Shown: positions 24,466 to 32,061 of the stretch, in pieces
Position numbering within the stretch: the first letter of the stretch is position 1
How the letters are laid out: every line of letters starts with the position of its first letter
Origin: CALZJC01 sp041574955
GTDB lineage: Bacteria > Acidobacteriota > Thermoanaerobaculia > Multivoradales > JAHEKO01
Length of the DNA stretch: 32,061 nt
Assembly: GCA_041574955.1 (NCBI GenBank)
Contig: JBFGNS010000030.1
Location: 1 to 32,061 of the forward strand
Direction of reading: 5' to 3'
The notes under the pieces: model-generated
What the model saw: only the letters and a program-made list of their open reading frames with translations
Database searches by the model: none
Told to the model about the DNA's origin: nothing
Position numbers and translations under genes: made by a program

Positions 24466-25905
24466 TCACGGCCCGGACAGGGCACGGTACAGCTCCATCG
24501 CCAGCCCCTCGCCCGCCGGCGGATCGAGGTTGGCCAGGACGATCGCGGTGACCTCGCCGTTGCTCTCCCAGCCGGCGCTCACCCCGGGACCGCCGCCCGC
24601 GATCCCCACGAGAGCACGGGCCGGATCCTCGCCGGCAGCGACCCCCAGCACCCAGGCCGTGCGCTCGGCGTCGAGCAGCCGGCCGCCGCGCAGCGCGCGG
24701 TCGAGCGCCAGCAGATCGGCCGCCGCGTGCGAGCTGCTGCCGGCCGGGCAGCCGCGGATCGGCAGCAGCCCGAGGTTGGCCTGCAGCTCGCCGCCGGCCG
24801 CCGGCCCCTCGGGCCCGCCACGCGTGTAGCCGATCGCCAGCGCCGGGTTGCTGCCATCGCGGACCGCGAACCCCGAGCGAGTCATGCCCGCGGGACGGAA
24901 GATCCGCTCCTCGACGTAATCGAAGTACGATCGGCCCGACACCGCGGCCACCACCGCACCGAGCGTGATGTAGCCGGCGTTCGAATAGGCGCGCCCGGCG
25001 CCCGGCTCGAAGGCCAGCGGCTGGTCGGCGAACAGCGGAAAGAAGTCGGCCGGCTCGACGAAGCGGCTCTTGTCGGCGGCCGCCCAGCGCGGCCCGAAGA
25101 TGTCCCCCATCCCGGAGCTGTGCTCGACCAGCTGACGGAGGGTGACCCGCCGCGCCACCTCCGGGTTCGGATAGCTCGGCAGATGCCGGCCCAGCTCGTC
25201 GTCCAGACCGAGCTTGCCCGCCTGCACCAGCTGGCCGACGGCGATCTTGGTCAGCAGCTTGGTGATCGATCCGACGTCGAGCTGGGTGGTGATCTCCATC
25301 GGCCGGCCGCTCGAGCGATCGGCCACGCCGTAGGCGCGGTGGAAGACGGGCTCGCCGCCACGCGCCAGCAGCACCACGCCGGAGAACCGGTCGGCCGCGG
25401 CGAGCTCGCGGAGCTGGCCGTCGAGCGCCGAGCCCAGCGCCTCGTCGTCGGCGCTGGCGGGCAGCTCGAGCAGCCTCTCGCGGCCGCCACCCGGCGGCCC
25501 ACCCACCTGCACCGAGAAGCCGTCGATCCTGCCTCCGGCCAGATCGAACTGGAACTCGACCGCCATCGGCACCTTCTCGGAGCGCAGCGAGACCCGGGCC
25601 CGGGACGGATCGAGCCGCTCCATCGACTCGACCTCGAGCCGGCCCAGCTCGCTCCTCAAGCTGTCGTAGAGCGCCCGGTCCTCCTCGGCCGAGCGGCGGG
25701 CGCGGAACTCTTCGGTCATGCCCTGTTCCGCGAACTCCGCCATCGCCTCCGGACGGTCCGAGTTGAGCGCCTCGAAGAACGCCCGTAGCAGCGGCGCCGC
25801 GCTGCCGGGTTGGGCCCCGGCGCCGGTCGCCGCGGCGAGCGCCGCGAGAGCTGCTACCAGGCAGAGTGGTGCAGAGGCTGTGCGAATGCCGAGTCTTGAT
25901 CTCAT
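24466..25905 (-). CDS. Exported serine hydrolase, class C beta-lactamase-like
   Basis: 479 residues. ATG with GGGAGGATCC; signal peptide 1-31 (ends GAGAQ). An N-terminal NTF2/DUF3471-like region (about 35-140) precedes the beta-lactamase/transpeptidase-fold domain. Nucleophile Ser213-x-x-Lys216 (GSITKLLT) and Tyr307-Ser-Asn309 (AYSNAGY) are intact. The third motif, usually HTG or HGG, reads GIAGGGPGVSAGW, with Ile where His is expected. So the enzyme may still acylate but is probably an esterase or D-amino-acid peptidase, not a beta-lactamase. Periplasmic; substrate unknown. Its neighbours do not share an obvious pathway. Confidence 0.85.
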   Translation of the reverse strand: MRSRLGIRTASAPLCLVAALAALAAATGAGAQPGSAAPLLRAFFEALNSDRPEAMAEFAEQGMTEEFRARRSAEEDRALYDSLRSELGRLEVESMERLDPSRARVSLRSEKVPMAVEFQFDLAGGRIDGFSVQVGGPPGGGRERLLELPASADDEALGSALDGQLRELAAADRFSGVVLLARGGEPVFHRAYGVADRSSGRPMEITTQLDVGSITKLLTKIAVGQLVQAGKLGLDDELGRHLPSYPNPEVARRVTLRQLVEHSSGMGDIFGPRWAAADKSRFVEPADFFPLFADQPLAFEPGAGRAYSNAGYITLGAVVAAVSGRSYFDYVEERIFRPAGMTRSGFAVRDGSNPALAIGYTRGGPEGPAAGGELQANLGLLPIRGCPAGSSSHAAADLLALDRALRGGRLLDAERTAWVLGVAAGEDPARALVGIAGGGPGVSAGWESNGEVTAIVLANLDPPAGEGLAMELYRALSGP

Positions 25906-26013
25906 GGATCCTCCCGTTCGACGGTCCCGCCCCTAACAACGCCCGGCCAGCCGCCGCGGTTCCGGCGCGCATCGCGCCCGCCACAGCCCGATCGGCCAGT
26001 GCGGCCAGCGGTA

Positions 26014-26030
26014 CCAGCCGTTACGGCTGG
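26014..26030 (-). terminator. Short stem-loop after the metalloprotease gene
   Basis: CCAGCCG (26014-26020), TTA, CGGCTGG (26024-26030), perfect 7-bp stem. It lies 17-33 nt past the minus-strand stop of the metalloprotease. No T tract follows. The gap 25906-26046 holds otherwise only the ribosome site region of the serine hydrolase. Confidence 0.4.
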
Positions 26031-26046
26031 CCCGCAGCGGCGAGCA

Positions 26047-27495
26047 CTAGCGGAAGGACGCCACCAGCGGCGCGTTGCGAGCCAGCACACAGGCGTTGTT
26101 GTGCTGGTCCGGGCTGCCGACCGGCCGCCGGTAGTAGGTGACCCGGGGATCCGGTGTCGACCAGTACGGGATGCGCCCACACTCGCCGATCGGCAGGTGG
26201 CAGCTGACGGCCATCATGGTACGAAACGGCCGCGCCCCGCGCCCGGGGTAGCCGTGCTGAAAGCGAAACGGGGACGCCTCGGGGTCGGACTCGGGCTCGT
26301 GACGAGCGCCCAGCAGGTGGCCGATCTCGTGCGCCAGCGTGTAGTAGTGGAAGCACTGCCAGCTCACAGCGGCGAAAGCGTCGTCGACCCGTGGGCCGAT
26401 CTCTCGCGCCCAGCCGCACTCACCCTCGTTATCGGTCACCAGCACGACCAGGTCGGAGCGGGTGTCGTTCCGCAAGCGGTGGATCTCGGCCACCGGTCCG
26501 GCCCCGGTGGCAACGGCGATGGCGTTGGCGTCGGCCTCGTTGTTGCCGGCCTCCCGGTAGCCGGTTTCCTCCACCACCGTCGGGCGCAGCTCGATCGGCA
26601 CGCGGCTGGTCTTCATGGAGGCGTAGGCCGCGTCGAGATGGCGGTAGATCGCGTCCCGGATCGGCTCTCTGCGCGGCAGCCCTCCCGGCCCGGGAGAGTG
26701 CCAGTAGCCGCGCCGCGCCTCTGCCGTGTACAAGACCGCCACGTCCACCGGCACCTCCTCGTCCGGCAGCTGTCCGCAATCCACACCCGCCGGCGCGGCC
26801 GCGACGGCGGCGGCCCCGAAATCGACCTCGGACTCCGAGTGCCCGGGAATGGGCTGGGCGGTGTCCACCGACAGCAAGAGATACCGCGCGCCGGAGCCTC
26901 GCAGGAGCTCGTAGGCCTTGCCGCCGACGTCGAACCATCCCGACAGCCGACCCTCACGCTCGGTCAGCGAAACCACTCCGTCCTCTTGCAACAAGTTGCC
27001 GATGAACGCCCTGCCGCTCTCGGCGACCTCGGAGCGCCACCACGAAGCGATCTTCCAGCCCAGCGCCTCGTCGACGTCCTCGCCGAGAGAGAACGACTCA
27101 CCCCACGCCTCGGCCACCACTTCGTTCGCACCCCCGACCCAGTCGAGTATCCGGATCTTCCGCACCTTGGGATCCTGAAACAGCGCAGCGAGCTCGCCCA
27201 GCTCCGTCGGGTCGAGCTGGTCGCCCGCACCGTCCGCCTCGGCCCCCTCGGCTTGCGTGGCCTGCCAGGACCAGATCCAGCTGTCCGGAGCGAACTCGTA
27301 GGAGACCGGCGTCTCGTGCCCCTCCGCGACCTCCTCCGCTCCCGCCGCCCGCAGAGCGGCGATCACGTCTTCGCGGGACACAGGAGGCCCTCTCACCTCG
27401 AACATCTCTGGCGGCGGCGGGTCGGGCGAGGGCCGACCGCAGGCCGACAGGGCGACCACGAGCGCCAGGCCCAGGGCCGGAGCGCCCGGCGTCAC
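26047..27495 (-). CDS. Metzincin-type zinc metalloprotease lipoprotein
   Basis: 482 residues. GTG overlaps the stop of the upstream gene (GTGA). Lipoprotein signal peptide with lipobox LSAC, Cys19, so it is lipid-anchored. An N-terminal pro-like region (about 30-235) with a Trp-rich stretch (SWIWSWQATQ) precedes the peptidase domain. The zinc site is complete: HEIGHLLGARHE with His389, Glu390, His393 and His399, then a Met-turn candidate (TMMAVSCH, Met427/428). This is a reprolysin/Reprolysin_4-like metzincin. LVVLVTDNEGECGWA lies just before. Cys residues 360, 381 and later suggest disulfides. The N-terminal part probably keeps it inactive, but this is inferred from family. Substrate unknown; it may act on the barrel-like protein or on envelope proteins. 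Confidence 0.82.
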   Translation of the reverse strand: MTPGAPALGLALVVALSACGRPSPDPPPPEMFEVRGPPVSREDVIAALRAAGAEEVAEGHETPVSYEFAPDSWIWSWQATQAEGAEADGAGDQLDPTELGELAALFQDPKVRKIRILDWVGGANEVVAEAWGESFSLGEDVDEALGWKIASWWRSEVAESGRAFIGNLLQEDGVVSLTEREGRLSGWFDVGGKAYELLRGSGARYLLLSVDTAQPIPGHSESEVDFGAAAVAAAPAGVDCGQLPDEEVPVDVAVLYTAEARRGYWHSPGPGGLPRREPIRDAIYRHLDAAYASMKTSRVPIELRPTVVEETGYREAGNNEADANAIAVATGAGPVAEIHRLRNDTRSDLVVLVTDNEGECGWAREIGPRVDDAFAAVSWQCFHYYTLAHEIGHLLGARHEPESDPEASPFRFQHGYPGRGARPFRTMMAVSCHLPIGECGRIPYWSTPDPRVTYYRRPVGSPDQHNNACVLARNAPLVASFR

Positions 27496-28874
27496 GAACC
27501 CTCTCCGGCCTCGGCCGCCCCGACGGACCCTTCCAGCCCGATCTCCAGGACGGAGCCCTCGCCCCAGGTGACCGTCAGCTTCGCCGCCGCCTCCGTCACC
27601 CCCTCGGCCGGCTTGAACCCGATCGTGACCTCGCACGGGGAGTCGGCCGAAACCGTGCACTCCGCCGGCTCGACGGTGAACGGCTCATCGACCGCGATCG
27701 CGACCTGGGTCTCGACCTCGGCATCGCTCGTGAGGGTGGCCTCGACCGGCGGTGCCTCTTCTCCCTGCGCGACCTTCCACGCGAAGCCCGTCACGGCATC
27801 CCCGCCGACCAGCAGCGAGAGGGTCGGCTCCGGCACCTCGTCGGGCGTGTCATCCTCGTCGTCGTCCTCGTCCGACTCGCCACCCCCGCCGCCCGGCGTG
27901 CCCCCTCCCCGGGGTGTGGTCTGGAGCGCCGATTCGAAGGCGCCCCGGTTGCCCAGGAAGGTGTAGGAGATGCCGACGAAGATGGCGGAGTCGGTGCGCG
28001 TCGGCAGGGTCTGGAGTGCGTTGGCGTTGGTGGTGAAGTTGTTGTCCGCCAGATCCAGGCCCCCGGGCAGCCGGTCCTCCGATCCGAACACGATGCCGGC
28101 GGTGAGAAACGCCTGATCCCCGAACCGCGCGCTCGAACCGAAGAAGTAGCGCACCTCGGACCCCTGGTTGACCGACAGGCCGAAGGTCAGCGGTGCCCAG
28201 CGGCGCCACAGCTTTCGGCTCGGGTTGGAGTTGAAGATGTGGATCATGGCGGCCGCTCCCAGCTCGTAGTCGTCCTCGGCCTCGGGCTGCGCCACGACCC
28301 GGAAGCCGTCTTCCATCTGGGTGCTGCCGTCGGCCTGCGCGACCTCGCGCTTGGCGGCCGTCAGCGCGAACTGCGGATCCGTCAAGGTGTCGGCGGTGAA
28401 GCCACCGGCGAAGCCGATCTCCCAACCAAAGGTCCTCACCTGGACCGTCCAGGGGTTCCCCTCACCGCGCTCGGCCAGGTCGACCGCCGAGCAGTTGTCG
28501 GGCGCCTTGAGGTTCTTGTTGATGTAGACCAGGTAGTCGCGGTCCTTGCCGTCGTGCACGATCGGCGCGAAGAGGTACGAGCCCTTCTTCGGCCCGCGGC
28601 CGGCGTCCGCCCGGGTCTTGTCGTCCGGGGTGATCTCGACGGCCTTGAAGTTGTAGACGAAGCAGCTCGGGTAGGTCTCCGAGATCACGATCTGGAACCG
28701 CTCTCCCTTGCGCAGCTCGAGATAGTCCACGGTCGCCGCCTGATCCCTGCCGTGGTCGAATACCACCGCCAACGGCGCCTTGGGAGCCTTCCCAGCCTGC
28801 GCAGCCGCCTGGCCCAGCAGCAGAACCGCCGTTGCCAGGAGAACCGCGCGAGTTCTCTTCCGCCCTCTCTCCAT
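27492..28874 (-). CDS. Exported protein with a barrel-like middle and C-terminal Ig-like domain; function unknown
   Basis: 460 residues, family not recognised. ATG with AGGAGG; signal peptide about 1-27. Region 30-150 is a globular beta-rich domain (CFVYNFKAVEI, DRDYLVYINKNLKAP). Region 150-310 looks like antiparallel outer-membrane strands: FGWEIGFAGGFTADT, ELGAAAMIHIFNSNP, FLTAGIVFGSED, ending AIFVGISYTFLG. A Gly stretch and an acidic linker (about 324-350, ESDEDDDEDD) lead to a C-terminal Ig-like/choice-of-anchor-D domain (about 352-460, with paired Cys in AECTVSADSPCEVTIGF). Overlaps the metzincin lipoprotein by 4 nt, so the two are made together. A working guess is an outer-membrane or surface protein partner of the protease. 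Confidence 0.7.
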   Translation of the reverse strand: MERGRKRTRAVLLATAVLLLGQAAAQAGKAPKAPLAVVFDHGRDQAATVDYLELRKGERFQIVISETYPSCFVYNFKAVEITPDDKTRADAGRGPKKGSYLFAPIVHDGKDRDYLVYINKNLKAPDNCSAVDLAERGEGNPWTVQVRTFGWEIGFAGGFTADTLTDPQFALTAAKREVAQADGSTQMEDGFRVVAQPEAEDDYELGAAAMIHIFNSNPSRKLWRRWAPLTFGLSVNQGSEVRYFFGSSARFGDQAFLTAGIVFGSEDRLPGGLDLADNNFTTNANALQTLPTRTDSAIFVGISYTFLGNRGAFESALQTTPRGGGTPGGGGGESDEDDDEDDTPDEVPEPTLSLLVGGDAVTGFAWKVAQGEEAPPVEATLTSDAEVETQVAIAVDEPFTVEPAECTVSADSPCEVTIGFKPAEGVTEAAAKLTVTWGEGSVLEIGLEGSVGAAEAGEGS

Positions 28875-29027
28875 TTCAACCTCCTGCGCTGTCCTAAATA
28901 GACTGACGAACTACTTTTCCCAGAAGCTACCACGGCAATCCGAGAGCCTCTCCGGCCGCAACCGGCTCCGGCGCGTCGGCCGCGGGCGGCTGCATCGGAA
29001 GCAGCTCCATGCAGTACGCTGTCTGCG

Positions 29028-30020
29028 ATGACTGACTTGGAAAAGCGGGCCGGTGGCGACGAGCCGGAGCACGAGCTGCTCGAGCAGCTGTCCGACGAGC
29101 TGGGGCGGGCGTTCGACCTGTCAGCCCGCATCGGCGGGCGAACGCTGGCAGAGGCCGTGCTCGGTCGGCTGCGTGAGCTGCGGCCGGGCGAGCCGCCGCA
29201 ATGGGGCGGTCCGGGCGAGATCGCCCAGGTGGCCTCCGAACGGTCGGGACCGCTCGATTTCTACTACCGGCCCCACCTGTTTCCGGAGATGGACCCCGCG
29301 CTGCGCCTGGGACACCAGCTTCAGTTCAGCCTGCTGCCGCGCAGCCTGCCGGCGTCGAGCCCGCTCAAGATCGCTGCCGTGCTCGAGTCGTACTGTCACC
29401 TGAGCGGGGATCTGCTCGGCTGGCGGCCGGCCGCCAGCGACGACGGCGGCCTGTTCCTGTGGATCGCCGACGTCTCCGGCCACGGCGTCCGCGCCGGTCT
29501 GGCGGCGGCCGCGCTCTACTTCTTGATCGGAGCCATCGACCCCGGCACGCCGCCGGCGGAGTTCGCGCGCCAGCTCGATCGCAGCATGCGGACGGCGCGC
29601 AACGACGCCGACCCCGCGCCGCTGTTCGCCACCGGCTTCTGGCTGCGGGTCGAGCCCGGCGGCCGGGCCCACTACGCCTCCTCGGGGCACCCCTCGATGC
29701 TGCTGCGGCGCGCCGACGGCACGGTCGAGCGGCTGCCCTCGTCCGGGCCGCCGCTGGGGCTGCTCCCCGGCGGCGAGCACCGGCAGCGCGAGCTCCGGCT
29801 GGCGGCCGGCGACACCCTCTTCCTGTTCACCGACGGAGTCAGCGAGACGACCGACGAACGGGGCGAAGAGCTGGGCGACGAGCGGCTGACCGGGCTGTTC
29901 GAGCGCGCCGCCGGCACGCCGCTCGACAAGGCGCGGTCGATCTATCGGGCGCTCTCCGAGTTCCGACCGACCAGCCAGCTCGAAGACGACCTGACCTTCC
30001 TGGTCGTCGAGCTGGCCTGA
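29028..30020 (+). CDS. SpoIIE/PP2C-type serine/threonine phosphatase
   Basis: 330-residue cytoplasmic PP2C-like phosphatase (RsbU/SpoIIE branch), which normally dephosphorylates anti-anti-sigma proteins. The N-terminal 1-90 region has no clear domain. A linker helix LQFSLLPRSLP (98-108) precedes the catalytic domain. Metal-binding Asp residues are intact: Asp128 (LSGDLLGW), Asp148 (IADVSGHG), Asp269 (LFTDGVSE) and Asp320/321 (LEDDLTFLVV). No STAS protein or anti-sigma kinase partner is encoded nearby. There is no Shine-Dalgarno; TACGCT ends 7 nt before the ATG, suggesting a leaderless message. Divergent from the barrel-like gene across 153 bp that hold no other clear element. Confidence 0.9.
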   Translation: MTDLEKRAGGDEPEHELLEQLSDELGRAFDLSARIGGRTLAEAVLGRLRELRPGEPPQWGGPGEIAQVASERSGPLDFYYRPHLFPEMDPALRLGHQLQFSLLPRSLPASSPLKIAAVLESYCHLSGDLLGWRPAASDDGGLFLWIADVSGHGVRAGLAAAALYFLIGAIDPGTPPAEFARQLDRSMRTARNDADPAPLFATGFWLRVEPGGRAHYASSGHPSMLLRRADGTVERLPSSGPPLGLLPGGEHRQRELRLAAGDTLFLFTDGVSETTDERGEELGDERLTGLFERAAGTPLDKARSIYRALSEFRPTSQLEDDLTFLVVELA

Positions 30021-30033
30021 GGCCGAGCCGGAT

Positions 30034-30343
30034 CTACCGCGCCACCAGCTCGACCCTGCGGTTGAGGGCTCGACCTTCGTCGCGAGCGTTCGAGGCTACT
30101 GGCGCCAGGTATCCGACGCCGTGAGGCTCGAGCCGCGAGCCGTCGATGCCGTGCTCCTCGACCAGGGCCGCGACCACCGCGCCGGCGCGCCGGCGCGACA
30201 GATCCAGGTTGTACGCCAGCCCGCCCTGGCCGTCGGTGGCCCCGGCCGGAGAAGCCGGCCAGCAGCAAGACGGCGCAGGTCAGCATCGAAGCGATCGCGG
30301 CACTCTTCCAGAGCCGCAGGTGGTTGTCGGGTTGCTCTGCCAT
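30034..30343 (-). pseudogene. Truncated, frameshifted OmpA-family gene
   Basis: An ATG at 30343 with AGGGGG upstream begins MAEQPDNHLRLWKSAAIASM followed by a hydrophobic LTCAVLLLAGFSG, a signal/TM start. From about 30255 the coding sense moves to another frame and reads GATDGQGG, then AYNLDLSRRRAGAVVAALV, HGIDGSRLEPHGVGYLAP and EGRALNRRVELVAR, stop TAG at 30034. That second part is the end of an OmpA/MotB peptidoglycan-binding domain (the usual GHTD is GATD, then NRRVE). The 310-nt span is not a multiple of 3, and the first 40 or so residues of the OmpA domain are missing, so an internal deletion with frame change fits best. GCCGG repeats sit at the junction. A sequencing or assembly error cannot be excluded. 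Confidence 0.68.
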
Positions 30344-30379
30344 TCCACACCCCCTAGGTTCGAACGGCCCGAGAGTGCA

Positions 30380-30411
30380 CCGGCGCCGCGGACTGGTTTG
30401 ACCGGCGCCGG
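30380..30411 (-). terminator. 9-bp inverted repeat after the glycosyltransferase-like gene
   Basis: CCGGCGCCG (30380-30388), 14-nt loop, CGGCGCCGG (30403-30411). It lies about 42 nt past the minus-strand stop at 30453 and just upstream of the OmpA remnant. No T run. Possible terminator or processing hairpin. Confidence 0.4.
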
Positions 30412-30452
30412 ACCTGACGCCGCCTGAGTCGGAGTCCGGCCGGTGGGCTTCT

Positions 30453-32061
30453 TTACACCACCGACTCGGTGCCCGCGGCACCCTCGCGCAGACGCCGCAC
30501 GGAAAAGCCGATGCGGCCCGTCTCCGGCTCGCGGCAGGAGAGCACGGTGAGGATCCCGCCGGCGCTCGCGCGCGGCAGCTCGATGCGCAAGCCCCGTCCC
30601 GGCGTCGCGCGCAGGCTGTCGTCGGTGGCGAGCAGCAGCTCGCCGTCCAGCCAGGCGGCAGTCGGACCCCACGGCGCCAGCTCGAGCGCCTCGCGCGCGG
30701 CGCCGACCGCTTCGCCCGGCGCCAGCTCGGTGGCCACCGTCCGGCAGTCGACGGCGGCGTCGCGCCCGAACCGGTCGAGGTCGACGAAGCCCTCGACGGC
30801 GCGCGCCTCGGCGCGCTCGGCCCGCGGGTAGGTGGGCCAGCCGGCGAGCCGCGCCGGGTCGGCGACCGGCGGCACCCCGCCCTCCGGCGCCAGCCGCCAG
30901 TAGAGCAGGAACCCCGGCGGCCTCTCGGCCAGCGCGAACAGCAGCGTGTAGCCGGCGTAGCGCGTCTCGAGCCGCGGCTCGGCGGCCAGGCGGGCGAGCA
31001 GCGCTTGCGGCTGGTGGAGTCGCGACAGCGCCAGGTGGTCGCTGGCGAGATCCTGCACCAGCACCAGTGGGATGTCGGGCTCCCGGTCGGAGAACAGCCG
31101 CCGCTGGGCGGCGTAGGACTCCGGATACGGCAGCGCCATGAAGATCGGATCGAGGACGTTCAGATAGAGCGCCTGGGGTGCGAAGAACAGGTAGAGGTGC
31201 GCGCTTCCCCACTCGGCGGCGACGCGGGCGCCGGGCGGCACCGCGCGGCCGAACGCGCTCCACTCCTGCTCGCGCGACAGAGCGCCCGGGGCACCGACCG
31301 ACAGGGTGCGGATCTGGCTCACTACCGGCACCGCCCCGACCGCTCCCACCAGCACCAGGCAGGCGAGGGTGGGCAGCGAGCCGCGTCCGGGCAGCCGCGT
31401 CCGAGGGCCGACGCCGAGACCGCGCCGCGCCAGCTCGAACAGCACCGCCAGAACCGCGAACGGCACCAGGTAGATCGAGAACCGCCGCGCCAGCAGGTGG
31501 AGGAGCCCGAACGCCACCGCTCCGACCGTCGCGAAGTCGGCCATCGTCGTGTCCCCCGCCCGCTTCCCGGGGCCCGCCGAGCGCCACACCACCGCCACCA
31601 ACAGCAGCCAGCCGAGGTGACCCCAGACCAGGTCGTCGGTTCTGCCGGCACCGATCTCGGTGCCGACGTCGAGCGCGTCCTTGAGGCGGAAGAAGTCGAC
31701 CGTCTGGACCTTCCAGATCAGCAGGTTGTGCGGAAAGTGAGGGTGCACGAGCAGGCCGAGGCCGGCCCCCAGCCACGGGTAGAGCAGCAGCGGCCACTCC
31801 CACCGCCGGCGTACCCAGCCCTGCTGCAGGAACCAGGCGAGACACAGGATCAGCAGGGCGTGGAAGGCGGTGTAGGAGAGGGTGAACACCAGCGCCACGA
31901 CCCCCAGCAGGCGGTAGCGGCGGCGGCCGGCGCACGCCAGCGCGGCCAGCAGCAGCAGCAGGGCCAGAAGCTCCGGCCGCAGCCGGACGATCCGCCCGAA
32001 GAACTCGCTCGAGCCCAGGTAGACCATCAGCGGCGCAATCGCTCCCCACCGGCCCACGGCG
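30453..32061 (-). CDS. Polytopic glycosyltransferase-like membrane protein, C-terminal part
   Basis: At least 535 residues, N-terminus beyond the right edge; a GTG at 32057 is in frame but is unlikely to be the start. The visible N-terminal half has repeated hydrophobic segments (PELLALLLLLAALACA, LLGVVALVFTLSYTAFHALL, WPLLLYPWLGAGLGLLV, LGWLLLVAVVW and FATVGAVAFGLLHLL) separated by short Arg-rich loops, as in GT39/PMT-type mannosyltransferases. The C-terminal 250 residues are soluble with no recognisable motif (for example GARVAAEWGSAHLYLFFAP). The catalytic loop of such enzymes is near the N-terminus and is not in the window, so the assignment rests on topology. Ends with TAA at 30453; a hairpin follows. 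Confidence 0.6.
   Translation of the reverse strand, partial: AVGRWGAIAPLMVYLGSSEFFGRIVRLRPELLALLLLLAALACAGRRRYRLLGVVALVFTLSYTAFHALLILCLAWFLQQGWVRRRWEWPLLLYPWLGAGLGLLVHPHFPHNLLIWKVQTVDFFRLKDALDVGTEIGAGRTDDLVWGHLGWLLLVAVVWRSAGPGKRAGDTTMADFATVGAVAFGLLHLLARRFSIYLVPFAVLAVLFELARRGLGVGPRTRLPGRGSLPTLACLVLVGAVGAVPVVSQIRTLSVGAPGALSREQEWSAFGRAVPPGARVAAEWGSAHLYLFFAPQALYLNVLDPIFMALPYPESYAAQRRLFSDREPDIPLVLVQDLASDHLALSRLHQPQALLARLAAEPRLETRYAGYTLLFALAERPPGFLLYWRLAPEGGVPPVADPARLAGWPTYPRAERAEARAVEGFVDLDRFGRDAAVDCRTVATELAPGEAVGAAREALELAPWGPTAAWLDGELLLATDDSLRATPGRGLRIELPRASAGGILTVLSCREPETGRIGFSVRRLREGAAGTESVV

Noticed and set aside
30096..30350. 84-codon minus-strand frame over the OmpA remnant
   Set aside because: It is in a third frame; the OmpA residues lie in the other two frames.

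Overview
The window is about 32 kb of very GC-rich (roughly 70-75% by eye) chromosomal DNA from a Gram-negative (diderm) bacterium. It carries lptD, an RND efflux pump, an OmpA-type remnant and many exported or lipid-anchored proteins. The mix of families (DUF3891, CsgG-like, PEGA, YIP1, SpoIIE phosphatase, RsrA-type anti-sigma factor, sugar dehydrogenase with an abnormal-spindle-like C-terminal domain) fits a high-GC Acidobacteriota lineage such as Thermoanaerobaculia. Myxococcota or another deep diderm phylum cannot be excluded; this is inference from gene content. No tRNA, rRNA, CRISPR array, insertion sequence or prophage was seen. Gene density is high, and almost all strong coding signal is explained by about 27 genes plus one broken gene.

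Layout. (1) 1-3598, minus: an RND efflux operon, adaptor lipoprotein then permease, the permease running off the left edge; a palindrome overlaps its likely promoter. (2) 3839-7220: an exported PQQ-type sugar dehydrogenase (+), a YIP1-like membrane protein (-) and an HD-domain phosphohydrolase (+). (3) 7221-12968, minus: thiolase, LptD with an N-terminal SH3 domain, GDP-mannose 4,6-dehydratase and a GDP-4-keto-6-deoxymannose reductase, a likely operon joining outer-membrane LPS assembly with GDP-deoxyhexose synthesis. (4) 13077-14551, plus: ruvX-mltG with an ATGA overlap. (5) 14582-18359: a CsgG-like exported protein and tryptophanase (-), then DUF3891 and an O6-alkylguanine transferase (+).

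(6) 18477-23600, minus: SigR-like ECF sigma factor, RsrA-like zinc anti-sigma factor, an exported thioredoxin-fold protein without its CxxC, an M23 peptidase, a GHMP sugar kinase and a Tyr-rich PEGA protein. A 24-bp perfect palindrome separates the first three genes from the M23 gene, so the sigma/anti-sigma/thioredoxin-like trio is probably its own transcription unit. (7) 23972-28874: a YbjN-like protein (+) with a good promoter and long leader, a serine hydrolase (-), and a translationally coupled pair (-) of a barrel-like exported protein and a metzincin-type lipoprotein. (8) 29028-32061: a SpoIIE-type phosphatase (+), a truncated and frameshifted OmpA-like pseudogene (-) and the C-terminal part of a polytopic glycosyltransferase-like membrane protein (-) entering from the right edge.

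The most interesting points are the redox-dead exported thioredoxin fold fused by translation to an RsrA-like anti-sigma gene, the SH3-LptD fusion coupled to a thiolase, the coupled barrel/metzincin pair, the OmpA remnant, and a repeated TANNNT box placed just upstream of starts that lack a Shine-Dalgarno sequence, which suggests leaderless transcripts.
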